A stretch of DNA of 64,000 nt, from contig NZ_JAOEJU010000010.1 in NCBI RefSeq assembly GCF_025447595.1, forward strand, positions 124,001-188,000, read 5' to 3'. This document shows positions 53,663 to 62,575 of the stretch, piece after piece. This stretch comes from Pseudomonas koreensis. GTDB taxonomy: Bacteria; Pseudomonadota; Gammaproteobacteria; Pseudomonadales; Pseudomonadaceae. Positions within the stretch are counted from its first letter, which is position 1. The number at the start of each line of letters is the position of its first letter. Below the pieces are notes generated by a model, which was not told the DNA's origin, searched no databases, and saw only the letters and a list, made by a program, of their open reading frames with translations. The position numbers and the translations under genes are program-made.

Positions 53663-54796
53663 GTGGATCTGCAGACCATTCTGGGCAAGTTGTTCGCCAA
53701 CGCGGGCGCCGTCGGCATCGAAGGCATCTTCCAATTCGTGTTTGGTCCGCAGCAGGCGTATTGGTGCGAAATCAAGTCCACCAGCCGTACTGAGGCCGGT
53801 CGCCATCCGAGTCCTGACGTGACCATTGAAGTCGCCCACGCCGATTTCCTCGGCATCATGGGCGGCACCGCCAACGTCGAAGAGCTGTTCGCCAGTGGCC
53901 GCCTGAAGATCGGCGGCAACATGGGCCTGGCGACGATGCTGCCGCAGATCATCGAGCATGCGATGCACGGTGGTGCCGTCGCGGAAAAGGTCGACATGAA
54001 CAAGCGCTACTCCACCCCACCGCGCTTCAGTGAAAAACTCACCGAACGCCTGCCGACCCAGGTCAGCGTCGAGCGCATTGCACGGGGTGAGTTGTCGGTC
54101 AGCGAGTTCGAGGCCCGTTATCTGCCAAACGGCATTCCAGTGGTGATCAGCAATGCGCTGCAGGACTGGCCGCTGTTCAACCTCAGCCGCGAAGAATCGC
54201 TGGTGCACTTCGCTGAGCTGCAAGGCATCACCCGCCACGGCGATTACGTGAAAAAGACGTTCTCGACCGAACGGGATTTTCGCTCCACCTCGATGGCCGA
54301 TTTCATCGCCTCGCTGGACAGCCCGGCGGTCAAGGGCGCGGACGGCGAGCCGCCGGCCTACATGGGCAACAACATCCTGCCGGCAGCGTTGATGCAGCAG
54401 ATTAAATACCCGCCCTATTTCGATGCCTCGCTGTTCATTCCGCCACGGATCTGGATCGGGCCCAAGGGCACCCTGACGCCGCTGCACCGCGATGATACCG
54501 ACAACCTGTTCGCCCAGGTCTGGGGCCAGAAGAAATTCACCCTCGCCGCACCCCATCACCGCGAAGCACTGGGCACCTGGTCCACGGCTCCCAAAGGCGG
54601 GCTGGACGGCTGCGACTTCAACCCGGACGCGCCGGACTATGAACGCTTCCCCGCTGCGCGTGATGTGACATTCCTGCGCGTGACGCTTGAGGCCGGGGAT
54701 CTGCTGTTCCTGCCCGAAGGCTGGTTCCATCAGGTGGAGTCGGTGTCGACTTCGCTGTCAGTGAACTTCTGGGTGAACTCGGGCCGGGGCTGGTAA
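53663..54796 (+). CDS. SCP2 domain - JmjC/cupin_8 putative Fe(II)/2-oxoglutarate hydroxylase, PvdS-regulated
   Basis: This 377-aa protein starts at a GTG preceded by GAGGGA. Residues about 20-105 read as an SCP2 sterol-carrier-like domain (DVTIEVAHADFLGIMGG and SGRLKIGGNMGLATMLPQI). Residues about 130-377 form a JmjC/cupin_8 domain of the asparaginyl-hydroxylase (FIH-like) type. Expected iron ligands are His275 and Asp277 (LHRDDTDN) and His356 (EGWFHQVES). No signal peptide is seen, so it should be cytoplasmic. It is divergent from pvdG and carries an exact PvdS box, tying it to iron starvation and pyoverdine production. The substrate is unknown: candidates are a residue of the siderophore peptide, a carrier-bound amino acid or another protein. 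It is unrelated to the TauD-type hydroxylase fused to PvdJ. Confidence 0.85.
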   Translation: MDLQTILGKLFANAGAVGIEGIFQFVFGPQQAYWCEIKSTSRTEAGRHPSPDVTIEVAHADFLGIMGGTANVEELFASGRLKIGGNMGLATMLPQIIEHAMHGGAVAEKVDMNKRYSTPPRFSEKLTERLPTQVSVERIARGELSVSEFEARYLPNGIPVVISNALQDWPLFNLSREESLVHFAELQGITRHGDYVKKTFSTERDFRSTSMADFIASLDSPAVKGADGEPPAYMGNNILPAALMQQIKYPPYFDASLFIPPRIWIGPKGTLTPLHRDDTDNLFAQVWGQKKFTLAAPHHREALGTWSTAPKGGLDGCDFNPDAPDYERFPAARDVTFLRVTLEAGDLLFLPEGWFHQVESVSTSLSVNFWVNSGRGW

Positions 54797-54802
54797 CCGG
54801 CA

Positions 54803-55975
54803 TTATTTGAGGTGACGGTAGCTCTGCACCGCAGAACCCAGCACCACCGCCCCCGCAGCAATCGCCAGCCAGAAACCGCTGCGGGCGCCAAACGCATCCA
54901 CCAGTGCGCCGGAACCGGCGGCGCCGATGGCCACGCCGATGCTCAAACCGGTCACCAGCCAGGTCAGGCCTTCGGTGAGTTTGGCAGGCGGCACGATGCG
55001 CTCGATCAGCGCCATCGCCACGATCAGGGTCGGCGAGAAGAACAGCCCGGCGATGAACACCGCTACGGCCAACCCGAAAATGTTGCTCGCCAGCAGCAAC
55101 GGCAGCGTGGTCACCGCTGTCGCCAGACCGCCGTAAAGAAACAGACGCGGCAACGGCAGCTTCGAGCGCATTGCACCGAAGGCAATCCCGGCCAGACAGG
55201 AACCGATGGCGTACACCGACAACACGATGCTCGCCGCCGCCGGTTGACCCTGCTGCTGGGCGAACGCGACGCTGACCACATCCACCACGCCGACAATCAC
55301 GCCCATGGCGAGCATCAACGCCAGCAGCCATTGCACATCGGTCGAACGAATGATCGAGCCTTGATGTTGCGACTCATGCGGATGCACCGGAGGTTCGGTG
55401 CTGCGCTGGGCGACGAATGCTGTCACGCCGATCGCCAACATCAACAGCGCTGCCAGCGGCCCGGCCTCGGGAAACACGCCGACGCACAAGCCCACCGACA
55501 ACGGCGGGCCGACGATGAAGCAGACTTCGTCGAGCACCGATTCCAGCGCATAAGCGGTCTGCAACTGCGGCTGGCCGCGATAGATTTCGGTCCAGCGCGC
55601 CCGCGCCATCGCCGACATGCTCGGCATGCAACCGGCCAGTGCGGCGCAGACAAACAGGGTCCAGGTCGGCGCCTGCAAACGGGTGCACAGCAGCAACATC
55701 AGCAGCGCGCCCCCACCGATCAGCGCCGCCACCGGCAGCACTCGGCCCTGACCGAAGCGATCCACCAGCCGGGACACCTGCGGCGCGCAAAACGCCGTGG
55801 CCAACGCAAACGTCGCCGCCACCCCACCCGCCAACGCATAGCCGCCGGTCAATTGCGAGAGCATGGTGATCACGCCGATGCCGGTCATGGAAATCGGCAT
55901 GCGCGCGATCATCGCGGCAATCACAAAAGCCCGTGCGCCGGGGGCGTTGAACAGTTCGCGGTAAGGGTTTGCCAT
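54803..55975 (-). CDS. Major facilitator superfamily transporter
   Basis: This is an inner-membrane MFS permease of 390 aa from the ATG at 55975 (MANPYRELFN); a 53-residue extension upstream is rejected. About twelve hydrophobic segments are seen, with the loop SRLVDRFGQGRVLP between helices 2 and 3 in the place of MFS motif A, and a second-half counterpart near FGAMRSKLPLPR. The substrate cannot be told from sequence. It converges on the SCP2-JmjC gene with only 6 bases between stop codons and is transcribed away from the terpene synthase. There is no PvdS box upstream. It could serve the siderophore locus or the terpenoid/metabolic genes beyond, but neither is shown. Confidence 0.85.
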   Translation of the reverse strand: MANPYRELFNAPGARAFVIAAMIARMPISMTGIGVITMLSQLTGGYALAGGVAATFALATAFCAPQVSRLVDRFGQGRVLPVAALIGGGALLMLLLCTRLQAPTWTLFVCAALAGCMPSMSAMARARWTEIYRGQPQLQTAYALESVLDEVCFIVGPPLSVGLCVGVFPEAGPLAALLMLAIGVTAFVAQRSTEPPVHPHESQHQGSIIRSTDVQWLLALMLAMGVIVGVVDVVSVAFAQQQGQPAAASIVLSVYAIGSCLAGIAFGAMRSKLPLPRLFLYGGLATAVTTLPLLLASNIFGLAVAVFIAGLFFSPTLIVAMALIERIVPPAKLTEGLTWLVTGLSIGVAIGAAGSGALVDAFGARSGFWLAIAAGAVVLGSAVQSYRHLK

Positions 55976-56155
55976 CGGATGCAGCCTCATCAGGGGCGGC
56001 CAAGTTGCCACAAATCCCGAAGGCCGGGGAAGCGCGCAATTGTTGGTGGAGTGTGAAGTCCTTGCAAAGAGAAAGGTTGATGTTTGTGGCTTCGCAGATT
56101 GCCTGCCTGTGGCTTTGAGCGGGTTGCTGACCACTCGTCCATTGAGCTGAGCCCC

Positions 56156-56171
56156 CTGTCAGTCCTGACAG
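56156..56171. promoter_or_regulatory. Short dyad upstream of the terpene synthase gene
   Basis: CTGTCA-GTCC-TGACAG is a perfect 6-bp inverted repeat 100 bases upstream of the terpene synthase start, in the divergent MFS/terpene synthase region. It could be an operator; the regulator is unknown. Confidence 0.3.
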
Positions 56172-56271
56172 GTGCGCAAATCCTGCGAAGGGATTTACAT
56201 GGGTCATGTCATCCCCGAACAGAAACCTCGTCGGTGAGCACCTCAGTCGACTCCGAGAAAAGGATCACACC

Positions 56272-57279
56272 ATGAATCAAACCAGCAGCGCCCCGACGCC
56301 ACGCCGCGCCACTGCGCCCTTTGTCGTCCGCCCCGTTTGCTGCCCTCCGCCCACGCGTATCGACGAGGCGCTGGGCCACGAAGTCAACGAACGCCTGATG
56401 ACCTGGATTCCGAGCGTGGGAATCTTTGCCGGCAAAGAAGAAAAAATCCGCGCCAGCGACTTTGGTCGCTATGCAATGCTATGCCACGCCGATACGGACG
56501 ATCCGGATCGACTGTTACTCGCCGCGCAATGCTTTGCGGCGTTGTTCGCGGTAGACGATCACTATTGCGACGATCAATCCCTCGGCGGTAGCCCCGAGAA
56601 AGTGGCCGAAAGGCTCTCCTTCGCGGTCACCCCGATCGACCCGGTCTATTTACCTGCACCGTTCGACAAAGAACTCGCACGGCAGCAGATGCGCGACCCG
56701 GTGATCAGGGGATTGCTGGCCTATATGAAACGGGTCGCCCAATTCTGCACGCCCTCGCAAGTCGCCCGGGTGCGCCAGATCACAATCACCATGTTCATCG
56801 CCATGGCGGCGGAAGGTCCCTGGCGCCTCTATGGTACCCAACCCACTGTCGCCGAATACCTGGCCAGTCGGCAGGTCAACAGCTTCTGGCCTTGCCTGGT
56901 ACTGATCGATCCGATCGGCGGCTACGAAGTCCCGGCCAACAAGTATTCCCTTCCAGAGTTTCACCACATCACCGCACTGGCCTCGTTGGCGACCACTCTG
57001 GTCAACGATCTGTATTCCGCCTACAAAGAGCACCTGAACGAAACCGGTGACTTCAAACTGCCTTACCTGTTGGCCGCCAGGCACAACTGTTCGCTTCAAG
57101 AGGCAATCGACTTGACGGCCGATATTCATGACGCGGTGATGGAGGAATACGCAGCCCTGCATGGAAAGCTGATGAAAAGCTCGCGTTCGCCGGTATTGCG
57201 GCGATACCTCACGGGCTTGAGCACATGGATTGGCGGCAATCTGGAATGGCATAAACACAGTGCGCGCTACCATGTCTGA
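56272..57279 (+). CDS. Class I terpene synthase, 2-methylisoborneol/2-methylenebornane synthase-like
   Basis: This cytoplasmic type I terpene cyclase has 335 aa from the ATG at 56272, which has AAGGA upstream; an in-frame extension to 56206 is less likely. The aspartate-rich Mg2+ motif is DDHYCDD (residues 95-101). The NSE triad is NDLYSAYKE (Asn245, Ser249, Glu253). Both motif spellings and the proline-containing N-terminus resemble 2-methylisoborneol-type synthases, including the 2-methylenebornane synthase reported from P. fluorescens Pf0-1. Those enzymes cyclise 2-methyl-geranyl diphosphate and are normally next to a SAM-dependent GPP 2-C-methyltransferase. No methyltransferase gene is present in this window. 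The alternative is a synthase using unmethylated geranyl or farnesyl diphosphate. Confidence 0.87.
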   Translation: MNQTSSAPTPRRATAPFVVRPVCCPPPTRIDEALGHEVNERLMTWIPSVGIFAGKEEKIRASDFGRYAMLCHADTDDPDRLLLAAQCFAALFAVDDHYCDDQSLGGSPEKVAERLSFAVTPIDPVYLPAPFDKELARQQMRDPVIRGLLAYMKRVAQFCTPSQVARVRQITITMFIAMAAEGPWRLYGTQPTVAEYLASRQVNSFWPCLVLIDPIGGYEVPANKYSLPEFHHITALASLATTLVNDLYSAYKEHLNETGDFKLPYLLAARHNCSLQEAIDLTADIHDAVMEEYAALHGKLMKSSRSPVLRRYLTGLSTWIGGNLEWHKHSARYHV

Positions 57280-57394
57280 AACCGCGCAGCCCAGTAGGAT
57301 TCGATTTGTTCGCCAGGTCCTTCGCACTTGCGCTGAACTCTGACCCCGGGACGCCGGTCAGCTGATGAGATCCCCGTACAAGGCGCGACCCTGC

Positions 57395-58195
57395 ATGCAG
57401 ATTTCCCTCGCCCGCCAGGTGGCTCTTGTCACCGGCGCCAGTTCCGGCATCGGCCACGGCGCCGCCAAAGCCCTGGCCGATGCCGGTGCCGCCGTGGTCA
57501 TCAACTACAACCGCCAGGCCGAGCCCGCCGAAGCGCTGGCCCGGCAAATCATTGCCGATGGTGGTCAGGCCATCGCCATCGGCGCGGATGTCTCGAAGGA
57601 GGAAGACGTGGAGCGGCTGTTCCAGCAAACCCTCGACACCTTCGGAACACTGGACATTCTGGTGGCCAATTCCGGCCTGCAAAAAGACGCGGCGGCGGTG
57701 GATATGACGCTGGCCGACTGGAACGCGGTGATCGGCGTCAACCTCACCGGCCAGTTCCTCTGCGCCCGCGCCGCGCTGCGGATCTTCAATCGCCAGGGCG
57801 TGCGCGAAGGCGTGTCTCGGGCCGCCGGCAAGATCATCCACATGAGTTCGGTGCACCAGCGCATTCCGTGGGCCGGGCACGTCAATTACGCAGCCTCCAA
57901 GGGCGGCGTCGATCAATTGATGCAGACGTTGGCCCAGGAAGTCAGCCACCAGCGAATCCGCATCAACGGCATCGCGCCGGGAGCGATCCGCACCGCCATC
58001 AATAAGGACGCCACCGAAGGCGATGCAGGCCAGGCCCTGCTCAAACTCATCCCTTACGGGCGCATCGGCGATGTCGAGGACGTGGCCAACGCGGTGGTGT
58101 TCCTCGCCTCCGATGCCTCCGACTACATCGTCGGCACCACCCTGTTCATCGACGGCGGCATGAGCCTCTATCCGGAGTTCCGTGGCAATGGCTGA
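57395..58195 (+). CDS. SDR family oxidoreductase, glucose 1-dehydrogenase-like
   Basis: This 266-aa classical short-chain dehydrogenase starts at the ATG at 57395 (MQISLARQ). The cofactor motif TGASSGIG begins at residue 13, NxxG-type VANSG follows, and the catalytic Tyr165 and Lys169 (YAASK) are present. The C-terminal DGGMSLYPEF is typical of glucose 1-dehydrogenase-type SDRs. The substrate is probably a sugar or small alcohol but cannot be fixed. The stop codon overlaps the start of the GH15 gene, so the two form an operon and probably a carbohydrate-related pair. No link to the upstream terpene synthase is visible beyond orientation and a gap of about 115 bases. Confidence 0.88.
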   Translation: MQISLARQVALVTGASSGIGHGAAKALADAGAAVVINYNRQAEPAEALARQIIADGGQAIAIGADVSKEEDVERLFQQTLDTFGTLDILVANSGLQKDAAAVDMTLADWNAVIGVNLTGQFLCARAALRIFNRQGVREGVSRAAGKIIHMSSVHQRIPWAGHVNYAASKGGVDQLMQTLAQEVSHQRIRINGIAPGAIRTAINKDATEGDAGQALLKLIPYGRIGDVEDVANAVVFLASDASDYIVGTTLFIDGGMSLYPEFRGNG

Positions 58196-60014
58196 GCATC
58201 CTTCCGAACGACAAAGCCCCATCGACGCCCACGGCATCATTGGCGACATGCGCAGCGCCGCGCTGGTCAACGACAAGGGCAGCGTGGATTTCTTCTGCTG
58301 GCCGGAGTTCGACAGCCCGTCGATCTTCTGTTCGCTGCTGGACACTCCCGAGGCCGGTATTTTCCAGCTCGCTCCGGACCTGCCCGATGCCCGGCGCGAG
58401 CAGATTTACCTCCCGGACACCAACGTCCTGCAAACCCGCTGGCTCAGCGACCAAGCCGTGGTGGAAATCACCGATCTGCTGCCGATTGGCGACAACGACG
58501 ATGCCTTGCCGCTGTTGATGCGCCGGGTGCGGGTGGTCAGCGGAGAAGCGAAGTTTCATCTGCGCTGCGCGGTTCGGCATGACTACGCCCGCGCTGAAAC
58601 CCGCGCCGTCATCGATAAAAAGGATGTGCTGTTCAGTGCTTTAGATCAGCCATCACTGCGGCTTTCTTCGGATCAAACCTTGAGCGTCGATCAGGAAGCA
58701 GCCGTCGCGCAATTCACCCTCAAGCAGGATCAGACCGCTGCATTCATGCTCGGCGCCAGCGACGATCCGCGTTTTGCCGAAGGCGCCGCGCAACTGTGCA
58801 TCGAACGCACGCTGAAGTTCTGGCGCGACTGGATCGGCCAGTCCAACTATCGCGGCCGCTGGCGAGAAATGGTCAACCGCTCGGCCCTGGCCCTGAAGCT
58901 CCTGACCTCGCGCCAGCACGGCGCAATCCTCGCCGCCGCCACCTTCGGCCTGCCGGAAACACCCGGCGGCGAACGCAACTGGGACTATCGCTACACCTGG
59001 ATCCGCGACGCCTCGTTCACCGTTTACGCCTTCATGCGCCTGGGCTTTGTCGACGAAGCCAACGGCTACATGCGCTGGCTGCGCGGGCGGGTCAGCGATT
59101 GCAGCGGCCAGTCGATGAAGCTGAACATCCTCTACGCCATCGACGGCCACCAGGAACTGCCGGAAACCGAACTCACGCATTTGTCCGGCCACGGCGGCGC
59201 GAAACCAGTGCGCATCGGCAATGGCGCGTACGACCAGATTCAACTGGATATCTTCGGCGAACTGATGGACGCCGTTTATCTGGTCAACAAATACGGCGAC
59301 GCGATTTCCCACGAAGGCTGGAAACATGTGATGGAAGTGGTCGATCAGGTCTGTGAGACCTGGCAGACCAAGGACGTAGGCATCTGGGAAATGCGCGGTG
59401 AGCAACATCACTTCCTGCACTCGCGCCTGATGTGCTGGGTGGCGCTGGACCGGGCAATCCGCCTGGCCTCGAAACGCTCGCTGCCGGCACCTTTCGCCCG
59501 CTGGGACCAGACCCGTCAGGCAATCCACGCCGACATCTGGGACAACTTCTGGAACGAAGAGCGCGGGCATTTTGTGCAATACCAAGGTGGCACCGCGTTG
59601 GATGGCTCGATGTTGCTGATGCCGCTGGTTCGCTTCGTCAGCGCCAAGGATCCGAAATGGCTGGCGACGCTGGAAGCTATCGAGAAACATCTGGTGCGTG
59701 ACGGCATGGTTTATCGCTATCGCAACGATGACAGCGGCATCGACGGACTGTCCGGCACCGAAGGCGCCTTTGCCGCGTGCTCGTTCTGGTACGTCGAATG
59801 CCTGGCCCGCGCCGGGCAAGTGGAAAAGGCTCATCTGGAATTCGAACAATTGCTGCGTTACGCCAATCCGCTGGGGTTGTATGCCGAAGAGTTCGACAAC
59901 CGTGGCCAGCATCTGGGCAATACGCCGCAGGCGTTGACGCATCTGGCGCTGATCAGCGCGGCGACTTTTCTCGATCGCAAGTTGAGTGGGGAGAAGAATT
60001 ACTGGCAGCCGTAG
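58188..60014 (+). CDS. Glycoside hydrolase family 15 protein (glucoamylase/trehalase-like)
   Basis: This is a 608-aa GH15-type (alpha/alpha)6-barrel hydrolase from the ATG at 58188, which overlaps the SDR stop; a GTG at 58182 would add two residues. The N-terminal beta-rich domain begins IDAHGIIGDMRSAALV, and the catalytic barrel contains the family hallmark NWDYRYTWIRDASFTVYAF near residue 265 and SGTEGAFAACSFWYVECLA near the end. No signal peptide is seen, so it is probably cytoplasmic. Bacterial members act on alpha-glucosidic bonds, often trehalose or malto-oligosaccharides. Its translational coupling to a glucose-dehydrogenase-like SDR suggests glucose release followed by oxidation, which is inference. 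Confidence 0.9.
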   Translation: MAEHPSERQSPIDAHGIIGDMRSAALVNDKGSVDFFCWPEFDSPSIFCSLLDTPEAGIFQLAPDLPDARREQIYLPDTNVLQTRWLSDQAVVEITDLLPIGDNDDALPLLMRRVRVVSGEAKFHLRCAVRHDYARAETRAVIDKKDVLFSALDQPSLRLSSDQTLSVDQEAAVAQFTLKQDQTAAFMLGASDDPRFAEGAAQLCIERTLKFWRDWIGQSNYRGRWREMVNRSALALKLLTSRQHGAILAAATFGLPETPGGERNWDYRYTWIRDASFTVYAFMRLGFVDEANGYMRWLRGRVSDCSGQSMKLNILYAIDGHQELPETELTHLSGHGGAKPVRIGNGAYDQIQLDIFGELMDAVYLVNKYGDAISHEGWKHVMEVVDQVCETWQTKDVGIWEMRGEQHHFLHSRLMCWVALDRAIRLASKRSLPAPFARWDQTRQAIHADIWDNFWNEERGHFVQYQGGTALDGSMLLMPLVRFVSAKDPKWLATLEAIEKHLVRDGMVYRYRNDDSGIDGLSGTEGAFAACSFWYVECLARAGQVEKAHLEFEQLLRYANPLGLYAEEFDNRGQHLGNTPQALTHLALISAATFLDRKLSGEKNYWQP

Positions 60015-60322
60015 TCATCCTTATTCGCCAGAGTCTGTAAGAAAGATCTCAATCCCAATTGCCGCTTGTAGGATGCCTACCTACGAGCGGCAAACACCCC
60101 CGAGCCTTGCGCTTGAAGGGCTGGCCCACACAATCGATTCCTTTCGATACAACTTGTTGATGGCACGGCCTACAAAAACCTGCCAACCCCGTGTAACGCT
60201 TGGCCCGCAACTCGCACTTACACCCCGAAATACCTTGTTGCCAGCGGTTACATCCCCCCCTACCATCCACCGCAACGGGCACAGCGGAGCTGTCCAATAA
60301 AAACCCGATTCAAGGAACCAGA
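60015..60322. other. Intergenic region after the GH15 gene
   Basis: No gene is seen in these 308 bases. An imperfect inverted repeat at about 60060-60090 (GCCGCT...GAGCGGC) without a T-run may be a weak transcript-end structure. The rest is presumably the upstream region of the small gene at 60323. Confidence 0.5.
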
Positions 60323-60712
60323 ATGAGCCAACGCATCCACCGCCAGATCGACACCCCACTGCGCACCGGTCTCAAGCGCGACGAACTGTGGGAAGCCGCC
60401 GACAAGGGCCTGATCAAATGCTGGGAAATCGGCCGCCAGCGCGCCACCCGCTTCCCCGACCTTGCCCAGCGCTGCAGCGCCGATGAACTGCCGGTACTGG
60501 GCTGGAAAGGTGGCGTGAGTCGCAGCCTGAAGAAGAATGAAAAGTACGGATCACTGAAATACCTGGCCCAGTGGCAGGGGCTGCGTGGGGAGGATCTGGA
60601 TATTGATCTGGGTGCCGAACGGGTCATGACCTGTTCTCGGACGAAAATGGTGGTGACGTTTACGCCGGATCGCAGCAAGTATTTCAATCAGGTGGCGGAA
60701 GCCGAGGTGTAA
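60323..60712 (+). CDS. Small conserved-looking hypothetical protein
   Basis: This is a 129-aa protein from the ATG at 60323 (MSQRIHRQIDTPL), preceded by AAGGA; a frame extension to 60200 crosses sequence that does not look coding. It is basic and Arg/Lys-rich with no signal peptide or membrane segment. Possible secondary structure suggests a mixed alpha/beta soluble protein, with an aromatic and charged stretch (LKKNEKYGSLKYLAQWQ) in the middle. I do not recognise the family. It lies 11 bases upstream of the alpha/beta hydrolase on the same strand and may be co-transcribed with it. Confidence 0.65.
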   Translation: MSQRIHRQIDTPLRTGLKRDELWEAADKGLIKCWEIGRQRATRFPDLAQRCSADELPVLGWKGGVSRSLKKNEKYGSLKYLAQWQGLRGEDLDIDLGAERVMTCSRTKMVVTFTPDRSKYFNQVAEAEV

Positions 60713-60723
60713 GGAGACTTTCC

Positions 60724-61623
60724 ATGACCGGTGCCGAAATCCGATTCAGCCAAACCCCTAGCCTGACCATCGGCTATGAGCATCACGGCCAGGAAAACGG
60801 CACGCCGGTCATCCTGCTTCACGGCTTCCCCTACTCCCCCCGCGCCTACGACGAAATCGCCCCGCCCCTCGCCGCCAAGGGTTACCGGGTAATCGTGCCG
60901 TATCTACGCGGATACGGGCCGACCCGTTTCAACAGCCCGGACACGTTGTGTTCCGGCCAGCAGGCGGCGCTGGCTCAGGATCTGCTGGAGCTGATGGATG
61001 CGCTGGGTATCGAGCAGGCCACATTGTGCGGTTATGACTGGGGTGGTCGGGCGGCGTGTATTGTGGCGGCGCTGTTTCCCGAGCGGGTGCGCGGGTTGGT
61101 GACGGGCGACGGCTACAACTTGCAAGACATTCCGAATTCGGTCCAGCCGCTGGATCCGCAGAGCGAGCATCGCTTCTGGTATCAGTATTACTTCCACACG
61201 CCCCGTGGCGTTGCAGGGCTGACGCAGAATCGCCGGGCACTGTGCGAGTTGCTGTGGCAGTTGTGGTCACCGACCTGGGCGAGGAACGCCGAGCGTTTTC
61301 CGCTGAGCGCACCGGCGTTCGATAACCCGGACTTCGTTGAAGTGGTGATTCACTCTTATCGCCATCGCTTCATGTATGCGCCGGGCGATCCGGCGCTGGA
61401 AGGGATGGAACAGGCGCTGGAGAAACAACCGGCGATCAGCGTTCCGACGATTTCGCTGTGCGGTGCGGATGATGGAGTCGGGCCGGCGCCAGTGGAGGAT
61501 GAAGATGTTCATCACTTCACGGGTTTTTACCAGCGGCGAGTGCTGGCCGGTGTCGGGCATAACATTCCCGAGGAAGCACCGGGTGAAACGCTCAAGGCAT
61601 TACTGGATCTGCTCCAGCGCTGA
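60724..61623 (+). CDS. Alpha/beta hydrolase with Asp nucleophile (epoxide hydrolase/haloalkane dehalogenase type)
   Basis: This is a 299-aa alpha/beta-hydrolase fold enzyme, probably cytoplasmic. The oxyanion-hole motif HGFPYS lies near residue 36. The nucleophile elbow is CGYDWGG with Asp105 rather than Ser, which assigns it to the epoxide-hydrolase/dehalogenase branch. The acid is likely in the CGADDGVGP segment, and the catalytic His is GVGHNIPEEAP near the C-terminus. A cap region lies between about residues 130 and 220. AAGGAG lies just before the ATG. The 3' end overlaps the convergent GlxA-type regulator by 32 bases. The substrate is unknown. Confidence 0.88.
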   Translation: MTGAEIRFSQTPSLTIGYEHHGQENGTPVILLHGFPYSPRAYDEIAPPLAAKGYRVIVPYLRGYGPTRFNSPDTLCSGQQAALAQDLLELMDALGIEQATLCGYDWGGRAACIVAALFPERVRGLVTGDGYNLQDIPNSVQPLDPQSEHRFWYQYYFHTPRGVAGLTQNRRALCELLWQLWSPTWARNAERFPLSAPAFDNPDFVEVVIHSYRHRFMYAPGDPALEGMEQALEKQPAISVPTISLCGADDGVGPAPVEDEDVHHFTGFYQRRVLAGVGHNIPEEAPGETLKALLDLLQR

Positions 61624-62575
61624 CCGAAAACCGCTCCCGATACGCCTGCGGCGTCACGCCCATGGCTCGCAGGAAACTGCGACGCAACGTCTCTTCACTG
61701 CCAAATCCACAATTGGCCGCGACCCGTTTGATCGGCAATCCGGTATCGCTCAGCAACCGGCGCGCCGTTTCAACGCGGATCAGTTCGATGGCCCGGGCCG
61801 GGGTCTGGCCGGTGTCGGCGCGGTAGTGGCGCACGAAGCTGCGTTCGCTCATGCCGGCCTGTTCGGCGAGGGTCGGGATGCCCAGATCGCAGGTCAGGTG
61901 TTCGGCGATCCACGCGTGCAGATCGTCGAAGCGGTTGCCCTGTTTTTGCAGTGACAGCGTCACGCTGAATTGCGACTGCCCGCCCGGGCGCTTGAGGAAC
62001 ACCACCAGTTGCCGGGCGACGTCCAGGGCCATGTCGCGGCCGAGGTCGTCTTCGACCATGGCCAGCGCCAGGTCGATGCCGGCGGTGACGCCTGCCGAGG
62101 TCCAGACCGGGCCGTCGTTGATGAAGATCGGATTGGGCTCGACCTGCAAGCGCGGGTGCTGCTGCGCCAGTTGTTCGCAGCGGGTCCAGTGGGTGACGAC
62201 CCGGCGACCGTCGAGCCAGCCGCTGGCCGCCAGCAGAAATGCGCCGGTGCACACCGAGGCCACGCGCCGACATCCGTTGGCGTGCTCACGCACCCAACTC
62301 ACCAACTCGGCATCTTCGGCAGCGGCGTACACGCCCCAGCCGCCGGCGATGATCAGCGTATCACTGGGCTGTTTCGGCAGTGGCTCGGCCAACATCGCCA
62401 ACCCGGCGGAAGAGTTGACCGCCCCGCCACCGCTGGCAATCACCGTTGGCGCATAGGGCGCAGGCAAACCCTGCTGGCGGGCGATATCGTTGGCCGAGGC
62501 GAAGACCTGCAACGGCCCGGTGACATCGAGCAGTTGCACATTGGCAAACGCGAGGACGTGGATGGTTTTCGGCAT
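61592..62575 (-). CDS. GlxA/FtrA-type AraC-family transcriptional regulator with DJ-1/PfpI domain
   Basis: This 327-aa regulator joins an N-terminal DJ-1/PfpI (class I glutamine-amidotransferase-like) domain (about residues 5-170, with VASVCTGAFLLAASGW) to a C-terminal AraC-type double helix-turn-helix (about 215-315, with LAEQAGMSERSFVRHYRADTGQTPARAIE and VAANCGFGSEETLRRSFLRAMG). The DJ-1 domain is usually a sensor rather than an enzyme in this family. It is divergent from the isonitrile hydratase gene, with about 90 bases between starts, so it probably controls that gene. Its 3' end overlaps the alpha/beta hydrolase on the other strand. Confidence 0.92.
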   Translation of the reverse strand: MPKTIHVLAFANVQLLDVTGPLQVFASANDIARQQGLPAPYAPTVIASGGGAVNSSAGLAMLAEPLPKQPSDTLIIAGGWGVYAAAEDAELVSWVREHANGCRRVASVCTGAFLLAASGWLDGRRVVTHWTRCEQLAQQHPRLQVEPNPIFINDGPVWTSAGVTAGIDLALAMVEDDLGRDMALDVARQLVVFLKRPGGQSQFSVTLSLQKQGNRFDDLHAWIAEHLTCDLGIPTLAEQAGMSERSFVRHYRADTGQTPARAIELIRVETARRLLSDTGLPIKRVAANCGFGSEETLRRSFLRAMGVTPQAYRERFSVSAGADPVMP

